A stretch of DNA of 15,109 nucleotides, from assembly GCA_964485695.1 (NCBI GenBank), contig CAZAKZ010000132.1, positions 1-15,109 of the forward strand, in the 5' to 3' direction. Positions 1 to 6,515 of this stretch are shown here, one piece after another (positions within the stretch are counted from its first letter, which is position 1; each line of letters opens with the position of its first letter). This stretch comes from CAZAKZ01 sp964485695 (GTDB taxonomy: Bacteria; Planctomycetota; JAFGQW01). Below the pieces are notes generated by a model. The model had not been told where the DNA came from. It ran no database searches and saw nothing but the letters and a program-made list of their open reading frames with translations. The position numbers were made by a program, and so were the translations under genes.

Positions 1-2
1 CT

Positions 3-112
3 CATGAGGTCCGCCTGATTTTTTCCTATTTTGCAGGCTTGCCGAAAGCACACGGTTCACCCCGCCCGGCGCCGATGCCGCGGATGCGGACATCTGCTTC
101 GAGATTCCCGGC
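3..112 (+). other. Upstream coding remnant of the GT4 gene with apparent frameshift
   Basis: Before the ATG at 113, frame 2 is open from base 8 and reads RLAESTRFTPPGAD and ADADICFEIPG, which fits the start of a GT4 enzyme. Further left, frame 3 (from base 3) reads HEVRLIFSYFAG, a typical first or second Rossmann strand, whereas frame 2 hits TGA at 5-7. The simplest reading is one reading frame broken by a one-base indel somewhere in 18-43. The run of six T at 19-24 is a likely place. It could be a sequencing or assembly error or a true mutation. The gene's real start lies left of the window. Confidence 0.45.
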
Positions 113-1183
113 ATGTCCGTGGTCATGCCCTATCCGAATCGCCCCTTCCGGGACCTCACCGCGGCGCAGCTCCAGGAGTACGCCACGGTGTGGGCGGGCA
201 AGATCCGGGAGCGCGTCGCCGACCTGCAACCGGACGTCATCCACGTGGATCACCTGTGGTTCCTCACCGGTTTTGCGCGTCTCGTCGCACCCTGGATTCC
301 CGTGTGCGTGTCGGCCCACGGCACGGCCAACAAGCTGCTCCTGGACGCGCCGCGGTTCGAGCAATGGATCCTCCCGGCCGTCCGGACCGCGAACCACGTA
401 TGCGCCATATCCCCGGAGTCGGTGACCGAGTGCACGACCCGGTTCGGCATCGCCCCGGACCGCATCTCCATCGAGGGATACGGTTTCAACGCCGGGCGGT
501 TCTGCTACCAACCCGTCGACCGCCGGACGGTTCTACGAGGCCTGGGTGTGGACTTTCCGGAATCCGTGAAGCACCTCGTGCTGTTCATCGGCAAGTTCGT
601 GGCATGGAAGGGTATCGAGGAGCTGATCCGGGGCGTAGCGGCCCTCCGTGAGAGCCGAGGAGACACCCTGGCCCTCCTCATCGTCGGGGAAGGCACTGCC
701 GAGAGTCGCCGTATTCTGGAAGCCCTGACGGCCGATCTCGGCCTCGAGCACCGGGTCAAGCTGCCCGGCAAATTTCCGCGGGAGAGGTTGCCGGACCTAT
801 ATCGCGCCGCCGACGTGTTCGTGCTCTCGTCCTACAGCGAGCCGTGGGGTCTGGTCCTGATGGAGGCGCTGGCCTGCGGAACACCGGCCGTGGCCGCCGA
901 CACGGGCGGCCCACCGTATTACGTACCCAAAGAGAGCGCTGAGGCCGGCCTCGTGGAGTTCATCGACCCCGTGGCCGTGGACAACGCCGGTGAGCCCAGA
1001 CCGGAGGACCGCGGCCCCTATGCCCGGCGGCTGGCCGGGGGCATCGAACGTATCCTCCAGCGGGATCATGGCGAAGCCGAGAAGTACCGGCTCTCGGAGT
1101 CCATGCGCCACTTGAGCTGGGAGGGTCTAGTGGAGCGCCTTTCCGGGATCTACGATCGTATCCTGAAGGAGGCGGAGGCCTGA
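113..1183 (+). CDS. GT4-family (GT-B fold) glycosyltransferase, N-terminus incomplete
   Basis: This is a retaining glycosyltransferase of the GT4 type, expected to move a sugar from a nucleotide-sugar donor to a lipid or glycan acceptor on the cytoplasmic side of the membrane. The 356 residues from the first ATG include a receptor-side Rossmann segment (DVIHVDHLW, residues 41-49, then SAHG at 67-70), the start of the donor domain (LVLFIGKFVAWKG, about 155-167), VGEG (191-194) and the GT4 E-x7-E signature, E243 to E251, in SEPWGLVLME, followed by ALACGTPAVA. The ATG at 113 is probably not the true start. The same frame stays open upstream to a stop at 5-7 and reads plausible protein just before the ATG (ADADICFEIPG). 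A full GT4 enzyme should have roughly 40-60 more residues at its N-terminus. The stop lies 6 bases from that of the opposing SNF2 gene. The acceptor sugar cannot be told from the sequence. Confidence 0.88.
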   Translation: MSVVMPYPNRPFRDLTAAQLQEYATVWAGKIRERVADLQPDVIHVDHLWFLTGFARLVAPWIPVCVSAHGTANKLLLDAPRFEQWILPAVRTANHVCAISPESVTECTTRFGIAPDRISIEGYGFNAGRFCYQPVDRRTVLRGLGVDFPESVKHLVLFIGKFVAWKGIEELIRGVAALRESRGDTLALLIVGEGTAESRRILEALTADLGLEHRVKLPGKFPRERLPDLYRAADVFVLSSYSEPWGLVLMEALACGTPAVAADTGGPPYYVPKESAEAGLVEFIDPVAVDNAGEPRPEDRGPYARRLAGGIERILQRDHGEAEKYRLSESMRHLSWEGLVERLSGIYDRILKEAEA

Positions 1184-1189
1184 AGTTCT

Positions 1190-3850
1190 TCACTTCTCCA
1201 GCGCGTCTGCTAGGGCGCGAAATACCGTGGCGAGTGACTGCCGGTGGTCCGCCGGCAGGGTCGGTGCCACCGCGGCCACGGCGGTCGCCACGGCAGTCGG
1301 ATCTACGACAGCCTGCTGCACGGCGGGAGTCGGTTCGGGGGCGGGCTTCCCCTTCCCGGCTTTGCTGGACTCCCTGGGCCGCTTGCCGACCATGCCCCCG
1401 TTTGGCCCCGGCGCCCGAACCGTGGTAACAGCCGCCTCCTTTGCAGCATCCCCAGCCGCCGCCACTGCGGCGGTCAGAGCTCCGGCCTCCTCTTCGACGT
1501 CCGGCTGGTGGGTATCAAGGAGCGCCTGGATCATGGCCTTGAAGTGGCCGCTGCCGCCCGGCGCCAGTATGACCTTTTCCCCGTCCTCGGCCCAGATGTT
1601 CTTGAACACGTCTCGCTTGGTCTTGTGGAGCAGAAGGATCTTCTCTTCCACGCTCCCCTTGCATACGATGAGAAGGACCTGAACGGTCTGTTTGGACCCG
1701 ATGCGGTGGATCCGGCCGATGCGCTGCTCGAGCTTGGCCGGGTTCCAGGGGAGGTCCAGGTTGATGAGGACGTCGGCCGCCTGGAGGTTCAGCCCGACTC
1801 CGCCGGCATCGGTACTGATGAACACTGCGGGCCCCTTGCAGCCTGTGAAGTCGCGGATCATCGCAGGCCTCTTCTTGACGGAGACGCGACCGTGGAGATG
1901 GTGGACGGGCAGGTCCATGCGCTTGCAAAGGCCCTCGACCCGGTCGGTCATGTCGGTCCACTCGGAGAACACGACCGCCTTTCTCCCCTCGCCGATACAC
2001 AGGTCCTTGAGCGAGTGCTCCAGCTCCTGGAGCTTTTCCACCTTGCGGTCGTCCACCTCCAGGCCGAGCATGTGCGGGCCGTTGCAGCACCGCCGGGCAA
2101 TGGTCAGAAGACGAAGCATCCGCTCCAGGTCCGCGGGCAGGATGACTTTTTTGTTGGCGATGATGGTGACCTGGTACATGACGTCTCCATAGGTCGCCTT
2201 CACCTCCGGATGCATCCCCACCATGGACAGGGACTGTACCCTTTCAGGAAGCTGCAGAGATACGTCCTCCTTGCGCCGCCGGAGAAAGGCGGGAGCAAGG
2301 TTCGAGCGCAGCACATCCAGGTTGCGGTAGAAAACGACCCGTCGGCCCTTTTCGTCCCGCACGAAGTGGTCCCGGTCCACCTGCCAGAGCGGCGGCAGCA
2401 GTCGTTGATCGATGAGCTGTGCGATGGCGTAGGCATCCTCGAGCCGGTTCTCGAGCGGGGTGCCGGTGAGGGCGAACACGTACCGGGTGTCGATGGCCTT
2501 CAGGACGCGTGCTGTCCGGGCTTGGAGTCCCTTGGCCCGCTGAGCCTCATCGATGATGAGGAGATCCGGAGGGGCGGCCCGGTGGTGGCGGTAATCCCGG
2601 AGGACCTGCTCGTAGTGGGTGATCATCCACGGGGGGCGCGAGGCGATGACCTCTGCGCGCACGTCGGCCCGTCCTTCCAGAAGGACGGCCTCCTTGCCGA
2701 TCCACCGCTGGATTTCCTCCTTCCAGCCGCCCCGGAGACTCGCCGGGCAGACCACGGTGATCCGGGTCGCTGCCGGCTTTGCACGGGCAAGTGCCGAGGC
2801 GGCCAGGATTGCCTGCACGGTCTTCCCCAGCCCCATCTCGTCTGCCAGGAGCGCACGACCCCGCCCGGCCAGGAAGGCGGCTCCCTCCCACTGATAGGGA
2901 TAGGGGGCCAGTCTCGGTCGGGAGGCCAGTTTCTTGATGGTCCCCCGGGGCAGCCGCGGCATCCGCCCGATGCGGTGGTCCAGCCAGGACAGGGCTTCCT
3001 CCTCGACGTGGTAGCCGAACTTCAGGAGCCACCGCCTGAGTTTCGCCGGATCCACCGAGAGGGGTCTGAGCGGCAGTCCATTTTCGTCGAACGCGCCCCG
3101 AACCAGTGGAGCCCCCCGGCCCCTGGGCTGGCCGAAGAGGCGGGGCTCCACCACTTCGCCGAAATGCAGATAGATGCGCGGCCGCATCACCGCCCGCTTG
3201 AACGCCGGTGTGAGCTTGGTTCGGCGGTTCCGGAGGTAGATGCGGATCCGTTCCACGTGCTTGCAGGTATGCAGGCGATTGGCCTCGAAGTCCGGGCAAG
3301 TGCAGCTGTGGGGGCCGTCGTGTCCCCCGCGGACGTGCACTCTGTACATGAAATCCGATGCGCTTCGCACCTCGAAGTAGGGAGGCTCTGACCGATACAC
3401 CTGCAGCTTCTCGCGCTTACCTGCAACTCGGCGCTCCTCGAGTGCGCGGAGCCGCGTCTCCACGGGGTCGGGGACCTTCTCGAGCAGTTTTCGAGCTCTT
3501 CCCTCGCCGAAGCTCGGCGCATCCTCGGTCGGCATGTGGACGTCCGCGGTTTCTTCCTCGCTCTCCAGGGCCACGTTCGACAGCCCCTGCTTTAGTGCTA
3601 GGACGGCCGCAACTTCATGCTTGCATGGATTTCGCCAGGAGGGGCACGTGCACCGGTGGACGACCTTTCCGTCTTCGACCCAGAGGGCGACCTCATACTC
3701 TCCGGTCTGTCCGTCCACGATCGTGGCGAGACTCTCCTCGGTCCCGGCGAACTCGCCGACTCGGGATTCGCGCACGTACCGGGTCCCTTCGCGCATGGCC
3801 TGGCCTTTTACACCATTGAGAAATCGACTCAGCACTGAGTGGGAGAACAT
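1190..3850 (-). CDS. SNF2-family DNA-dependent ATPase with two SWIM zinc fingers
   Basis: This 886-residue protein is an SF2 helicase-like ATPase of the SNF2 group, which moves on duplex DNA and remodels bound proteins rather than unwinding. SWIM zinc fingers (CxCxnCxH) occur at C67-x-C69/C76-x-H78 and again at C183-x-C185/C196-x-H198. The motor follows: Q-motif region around 317-322 (YPYQWEG), Walker A DEMGLGKT (337-344), Walker B DEAQ (434-437), motif III TGTPLEN (462-468), motif IV VVFSEW (626-631), motif V STDAGGVGLNLQ (679-690), and motif VI with arginine finger QRIGRIHRIG (709-718). The last 100 residues are Ala/Pro-rich and look disordered until a short final helix. The chosen start keeps a segment that resembles the conserved stretch before SWIM fingers (FLNGVKGQAMREGTRYV). 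M19 is an alternative start and has a better ribosome site (AAAGG). Bacterial SWIM-SNF2 proteins are widespread, but their cellular role is poorly defined; DNA repair or transcription is likely. It faces the sigma factor gene across a 305-base control region. Confidence 0.95.
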   Translation of the reverse strand: MFSHSVLSRFLNGVKGQAMREGTRYVRESRVGEFAGTEESLATIVDGQTGEYEVALWVEDGKVVHRCTCPSWRNPCKHEVAAVLALKQGLSNVALESEEETADVHMPTEDAPSFGEGRARKLLEKVPDPVETRLRALEERRVAGKREKLQVYRSEPPYFEVRSASDFMYRVHVRGGHDGPHSCTCPDFEANRLHTCKHVERIRIYLRNRRTKLTPAFKRAVMRPRIYLHFGEVVEPRLFGQPRGRGAPLVRGAFDENGLPLRPLSVDPAKLRRWLLKFGYHVEEEALSWLDHRIGRMPRLPRGTIKKLASRPRLAPYPYQWEGAAFLAGRGRALLADEMGLGKTVQAILAASALARAKPAATRITVVCPASLRGGWKEEIQRWIGKEAVLLEGRADVRAEVIASRPPWMITHYEQVLRDYRHHRAAPPDLLIIDEAQRAKGLQARTARVLKAIDTRYVFALTGTPLENRLEDAYAIAQLIDQRLLPPLWQVDRDHFVRDEKGRRVVFYRNLDVLRSNLAPAFLRRRKEDVSLQLPERVQSLSMVGMHPEVKATYGDVMYQVTIIANKKVILPADLERMLRLLTIARRCCNGPHMLGLEVDDRKVEKLQELEHSLKDLCIGEGRKAVVFSEWTDMTDRVEGLCKRMDLPVHHLHGRVSVKKRPAMIRDFTGCKGPAVFISTDAGGVGLNLQAADVLINLDLPWNPAKLEQRIGRIHRIGSKQTVQVLLIVCKGSVEEKILLLHKTKRDVFKNIWAEDGEKVILAPGGSGHFKAMIQALLDTHQPDVEEEAGALTAAVAAAGDAAKEAAVTTVRAPGPNGGMVGKRPRESSKAGKGKPAPEPTPAVQQAVVDPTAVATAVAAVAPTLPADHRQSLATVFRALADALEK

Positions 3851-3932
3851 GTATGCCTGCTTTCAGAATATGCTTGACCTCAAATTCTGAACGGAGTTTG
3901 TTTCGAGATCTATCCGCTGGAAAAGGCGGTAG

Positions 3933-3938
3933 TATAAT
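3933..3938 (+). promoter_or_regulatory. TATAAT -10 hexamer, likely for the sigma factor transcript
   Basis: A perfect TATAAT lies in the AT-rich divergent gap. No good -35 is found 16-18 bases upstream (CTATCC at the 17-base position), so it would need help from an activator or another sigma factor. On the opposite strand the same stretch reads TATTATACT, so a -10 for the SNF2 gene could overlap it. Initiation rightwards would fall near 3945, inside the dyad just downstream. Confidence 0.4.
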
Positions 3939-3940
3939 AA

Positions 3941-3965
3941 ACAAACCTGGAAATTCCAGGGTTGT
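3941..3965. promoter_or_regulatory. 25-base dyad, probable operator
   Basis: The core CCTGGAA-A-TTCCAGG (3946-3960) is a perfect 7+1+7 palindrome. The symmetry runs outward to ACAA (3941-3944) and TTGT (3962-3965) after one mismatch (3945/3961), so 11 of 12 base pairs match around the central A at 3953. It starts two bases after the TATAAT box, where a bound dimer would block initiation. The length and symmetry suit a homodimeric helix-turn-helix repressor. No regulator gene of that kind is seen in the window, so the binding protein is unknown. Confidence 0.5.
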
Positions 3966-3985
3966 GTGAATAAGGCGGGTGGAAT

Positions 3986-4075
3986 ATGCGCAAGCGTTCC
4001 TTCAAAGGTAGACCCGGCCCCGGACGCCGAATTGAATTTTCGGCCCGGGTGAAAAATACCATGAATACCGGTTAA
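3986..4075 (+). CDS. Doubtful 29-codon basic mini-ORF in the sigma leader
   Basis: An ATG at 3986 opens a 29-codon frame ending in TAA at 4073-4075. The product would be very basic (nine Lys/Arg, including MRKRSFKGRPGPGRR). GGGTGG lies 3 bases before the ATG. Against it, only about half of the third codon positions are G or C, far below the neighbouring genes, and the frame overlaps the stem-loop at 4012-4050. It could be a leader peptide or chance. Confidence 0.15.
   Translation: MRKRSFKGRPGPGRRIEFSARVKNTMNTG
4012..4050 (+). promoter_or_regulatory. Bulged stem-loop in the leader of the sigma gene
   Basis: Two stacked stems can form: outer ACCCGG (4012-4017) with CCGGGT (4045-4050), and inner GCCGAA (4026-4031) with TTCGGC (4039-4044), closing a 7-base loop. 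An 8-base bulge sits on the left side only. It is followed by GAAAAA, not by a T-run, so it is not an intrinsic terminator. It may shape the 5' leader if transcription starts near 3945, but pairing of this size can also occur by chance in GC-rich DNA. Confidence 0.25.
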
Positions 4076-4155
4076 CGAATTCTTCCTCCATGCGTGTGGA
4101 ACCCGGGCCGTTCACCGGCTAGCGGCCATTCTCGACAGGAACCGGACACCAGGAT

Positions 4156-4695
4156 ATGGGCGATTCTTCCAAGCACTCGACGAACCTCGAGGCCGTGAAC
4201 GGCGCGCTCGTGCACTGGCCGGCGGCCTTCGGTCTGGCGGCCGTGCTGGTGGGGGATCGGTCCCTGGCCGAGGACATCTGCCAGGAGGCCTATCTCAAGC
4301 TCTCCCTCATGGAGCGCCGCGTCGTCGATCCTCAACGCGTCAAGCCGCTGCTCATGAGGATCGTGCACAATCTGGCCGTAAGCGAGTCCCGCCGGACGGC
4401 ACCGGTTTCCCTCGACCAGGAGGCCGAATACGCGGGCTCCCGGCCCGATCCGCGGTCCCCCGATCCGGCGGCGACCGCGGCCGATCGCGAGGACATCGCC
4501 CGGGTGAGAGCGGTCCTCGACGGCCTCGATCCCCTGTGGCGGCTGGTGCTCTACCTGCGGGATGGCCTCGGTCTCCGGTACGCCGAGATCGCCGAGGTCG
4601 CCGACCGGAGCGAGGACGTGGTGCGGGTGACCCTGCACCGAGCTCGACTCCAGGTGCGCGCGGCCATGAAGACATCGCAAGACCGGGAGGACTGA
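4156..4695 (+). CDS. ECF-type RNA polymerase sigma factor
   Basis: At 179 residues this is the usual size for an extracytoplasmic-function (group 4) sigma factor, with only domains sigma2 and sigma4. The sigma2 part is about residues 20-82, with the region 2.2 pattern GDRSLAEDICQEAYLKL (33-49) and a following MRIVHNLAVSESRR. A loose acidic/Pro-Ala linker (about 83-113) leads to sigma4 (about 118-171), with LDPLWRLVLYLRDGLGLRYAEIAEVADRS holding the helix-turn-helix that reads the -35 element. It would direct RNA polymerase to a small set of envelope or stress promoters. Three bases separate its TGA from the ATG of the anti-sigma gene, whose ribosome site GGGAGG lies inside the sigma C-terminus, so the two are translated together. 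The ribosome site of the sigma gene itself is poor, so the start is a little uncertain. Confidence 0.92.
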   Translation: MGDSSKHSTNLEAVNGALVHWPAAFGLAAVLVGDRSLAEDICQEAYLKLSLMERRVVDPQRVKPLLMRIVHNLAVSESRRTAPVSLDQEAEYAGSRPDPRSPDPAATAADREDIARVRAVLDGLDPLWRLVLYLRDGLGLRYAEIAEVADRSEDVVRVTLHRARLQVRAAMKTSQDRED

Positions 4696-4698
4696 ATC

Positions 4699-5772
4699 AT
4701 GATTTCATGCGAGAAATACTGCAGTGACCTCAGCGCGTATCTGGACAACGAGCTCGACGCCGATGCGTCCGGCGCTCTGAGGATCCACCTCGAGGTCTGT
4801 CCGGCCTGCCGGGAAGTCCTGGAGGACCTCGAAGCCACGCGCGGCGCCCTCGGCCGGACCTTTACCGAGACCATGGCCTCGGCGCCCCCGCCTCCGCCGG
4901 CCATGCGTCCGGCAGCGAGGAAGACCGGGCGCCTCAGGTGGATCGCCGCCCTGGGCGCCGTGGCCGCCGTTCTCGTCATTGCCGTCTTCCACTTCTACGA
5001 ACCGAAGGAGGCGGCGGCAGCCGACCTCCTGAAGCAGGCCGCCGGCCGGCACCTGAAGCTCGAGGACGTCGAGTTCTTCGCCACCGTCGAATCCGAGCTC
5101 TTCCAGACCCTCGGCCGGCTGTTCGACGTCAAGCCGAAGAAGCACACTAAGCCGACCTATCTCCGCATCCTCGCCGCGGCCCCCGATCGCCTCGTCATCC
5201 ACGACGTGGAGAACCTGAACACCCGGGAGATCAAGTCGGGGGAAGTCGTGGGGTACCGCGGCCAGGCAGCCTGGAAGTATGACGCCAAGAAGGGACACGT
5301 CGTCGTGGGCAAGCCGGATGAGATCACCTTCGGCTTCCTGGGCGGCTCCACCCGCATCAAGAAGGGGCCCGGCCAGGCCGACCTGTTCAAGTCCCTGTCG
5401 TGGGACTTTGTCCGGTCCATGGCCGAGAACGAGGATGACCAGCGGATCACCGAGATCACCGGCCCGTTCGATCGCCGCATCGGGCGCCGCGTGTTCCGCA
5501 TCGAGCCCAAGCCCGGGGACACGGGCAAGACGCAGTGGGTGTGGGGCCGGGCCGTCCTCACCATCAATCCCGGCGAGAACCTGATCGAAAAGATGGTCTT
5601 TGACCTCGACTTCTCGGGCGTGAGTCTGCTCCGCATCACGCTGGAGCTGGCCGAGGCGAATCCGGGTCTCGCCGACGCCGTCTTCGACTACCGCACCTAC
5701 GCTCCGCCCGACACTCCAGTGGTCGAGAAGGACCCCGACGAGAAGAAAGCGGCCGGTAAACGGCAAATCTGA
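4699..5772 (+). CDS. Membrane anti-sigma factor with ZAS zinc finger and LolA/RseB-like outer domain
   Basis: This 357-residue protein should hold the adjacent sigma factor inactive at the inner membrane. The N-terminal cytosolic part has the zinc-binding anti-sigma (ZAS, zf-HC2) signature: C4, C8 and H30-x3-C34-x2-C37, with LSAYLDNELD between. A proline stretch (63-67) precedes one membrane span at about 81-99 (WIAALGAVAAVLVIAVF). The remaining 250 residues lie outside the cytoplasm and look like an incomplete beta-barrel of the LolA/RseB type: LRILAAAPDRLVIHDVE, then VVGYRGQAAWKYDAKKG, and late IEKMVFDLDFSG. In E. coli, RseB, which shares this fold, senses misplaced lipoprotein or lipopolysaccharide for the RseA anti-sigma. 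Here the sensor seems fused to the anti-sigma itself. The LolA-like reading rests on pattern only. The tail (DEKKAAGKRQI) is charged. Confidence 0.85.
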   Translation: MISCEKYCSDLSAYLDNELDADASGALRIHLEVCPACREVLEDLEATRGALGRTFTETMASAPPPPPAMRPAARKTGRLRWIAALGAVAAVLVIAVFHFYEPKEAAAADLLKQAAGRHLKLEDVEFFATVESELFQTLGRLFDVKPKKHTKPTYLRILAAAPDRLVIHDVENLNTREIKSGEVVGYRGQAAWKYDAKKGHVVVGKPDEITFGFLGGSTRIKKGPGQADLFKSLSWDFVRSMAENEDDQRITEITGPFDRRIGRRVFRIEPKPGDTGKTQWVWGRAVLTINPGENLIEKMVFDLDFSGVSLLRITLELAEANPGLADAVFDYRTYAPPDTPVVEKDPDEKKAAGKRQI

Positions 5773-5778
5773 GGGCGT

Positions 5779-5792
5779 CGTTGAACACAACG
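5779..5792 (+). terminator. Small hairpin after the anti-sigma gene, weak terminator candidate
   Basis: CGTTG (5779-5783) pairs with CAACG (5788-5792) around an AACA loop, starting 7 bases after the anti-sigma stop. No T-run follows directly; only a loose GGCTGTTTGTTCC is downstream. It may mark the end of the sigma operon or mean nothing. Confidence 0.15.
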
Positions 5793-5803
5793 GAAAAGGC
5801 TGT

Positions 5804-5832
5804 TTGTTCCTCCATCACGCTCTTCCTATAAT
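5804..5832 (+). promoter_or_regulatory. Sigma70-type promoter for the membrane-protein gene pair
   Basis: TTGTTC at 5804-5809 and a perfect TATAAT at 5827-5832 are separated by 17 bases. Initiation near 5839 would leave a leader of about 23 bases with GAGGGG (5845-5850) before the ATG at 5862. The good -10 and correct spacing suggest the pair is transcribed apart from the sigma operon. Confidence 0.6.
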
Positions 5833-5861
5833 GGACGGGATCACGAGGGGAACGAAGAGTC

Positions 5862-6515
5862 ATGACCGAAAGACCGAAGCCCGGGCGTCGGATCCCGCAC
5901 CTCTGGTTCTGGACTGCGGCCGGTGTCCTGGTCCTGCTGGCAGGGCCCTGGATTCTGAGCGTCCTGGATCCGGTCCTTCTGGAGTTCGGCCCCCTCAATC
6001 CCGGTTTCATGCACAAGCTCCGGGGTGACGCCTGCCTGGGAGCCGCATTTCTCCTCCTGACGGTTCTCGCCTTCCGGTTCCTGCCGGTCCCCGGCCGCGG
6101 GCAGTGGGGGCTGGCGATGTTCGTCGCGGTCACCCTGTGTCTTCAGATCGCGCTCAGGCCGTTGGCGGCTCCCGATCCCATCCGGCCCGCCGAGGCCGTG
6201 GCGCTCAGGGATTTCGACATCCAGACATATTTCGTCGCCCTGGGCAGGCTCTCGGTGCGCATCGTCGGCCAAGTGCCCGAGGGCGGCCGGATTGCCGTCA
6301 TCCACAAGAAGGTGCATCCCGACTTCCCCATCGTCTATCTCGGACCCACGTTGTACCCCCGCCTCTTCTATCTGTATGAGGGCAAGCAGCCCGGGGCCGA
6401 GGAGCTGGCCCGGGAGGGGATCGGCTGGGTCCTGGATCTCACCCGGACCACGTACAAGACCCACTTCGAAGAAGCGGAACTCAAGAGCGTTCCGGGTGCG
6501 GGAGGGGGGCGATGA
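5862..6515 (+). CDS. Membrane protein, three spans plus extracytoplasmic domain, partner of the next gene
   Basis: I do not recognise a named family for this 217-residue protein. Three hydrophobic stretches at about 14-34, 56-74 and 81-101 are followed by a soluble region of about 110 residues. That region contains GRLSVRIVGQVPEGGRIAVIHKK, then a strand-like VYLGPTLYPRLFYLYEG (about 158-174), and ends with EGIGWVLDLTR. Similar segments (a phrase like 'polypeptide position of known pressure to be resolved as P-R-x-x-Y') are often found at the C-terminus of GT-C-like membrane glycosyltransferases. Its stop overlaps the next start as ATGA, so the two proteins are translationally coupled and probably work as one unit. 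A role in transferring sugars from lipid-linked donors outside the membrane is inferred from the neighbour only. The start has a good ribosome site (GAGGGG, 11 bases upstream) and a promoter at fitting distance. Confidence 0.75.
   Translation: MTERPKPGRRIPHLWFWTAAGVLVLLAGPWILSVLDPVLLEFGPLNPGFMHKLRGDACLGAAFLLLTVLAFRFLPVPGRGQWGLAMFVAVTLCLQIALRPLAAPDPIRPAEAVALRDFDIQTYFVALGRLSVRIVGQVPEGGRIAVIHKKVHPDFPIVYLGPTLYPRLFYLYEGKQPGAEELAREGIGWVLDLTRTTYKTHFEEAELKSVPGAGGGR

Larger units (their letters stand above)
3851..4155. promoter_or_regulatory. Divergent control region between SNF2 and ECF sigma genes
   Basis: This 305-base gap separates the start codons of two divergent genes and is clearly richer in A/T than the genes around it, as expected for promoters. 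It holds a TATAAT hexamer, a 25-base dyad, a bulged stem-loop and a 29-codon ORF, each listed separately. For the sigma gene, GGAAC at 4098-4102 followed 17 bases later by TAG within GGCTAGC faintly resembles an ECF -35/-10 pair and might be an autoregulated promoter. This is weak. AGGA occurs at 4151-4154, only one base before the sigma ATG, and at 4137-4140, 15 bases before it. Neither spacing is ideal. Confidence 0.6.

Noticed and set aside
1244..3391. A 715-codon open frame on the + strand, opposite the SNF2 gene
   Set aside because: It is a shadow of the G/C-biased codon use of the true gene. Its translation shows no domain, whereas the - strand has every SNF2 motif in order.
4705..5790. 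A 361-codon open frame on the - strand, opposite the anti-sigma gene
   Set aside because: The + strand frame has the ZAS zinc finger, the membrane span and tight coupling to the sigma gene. The antisense frame has no recognisable feature.
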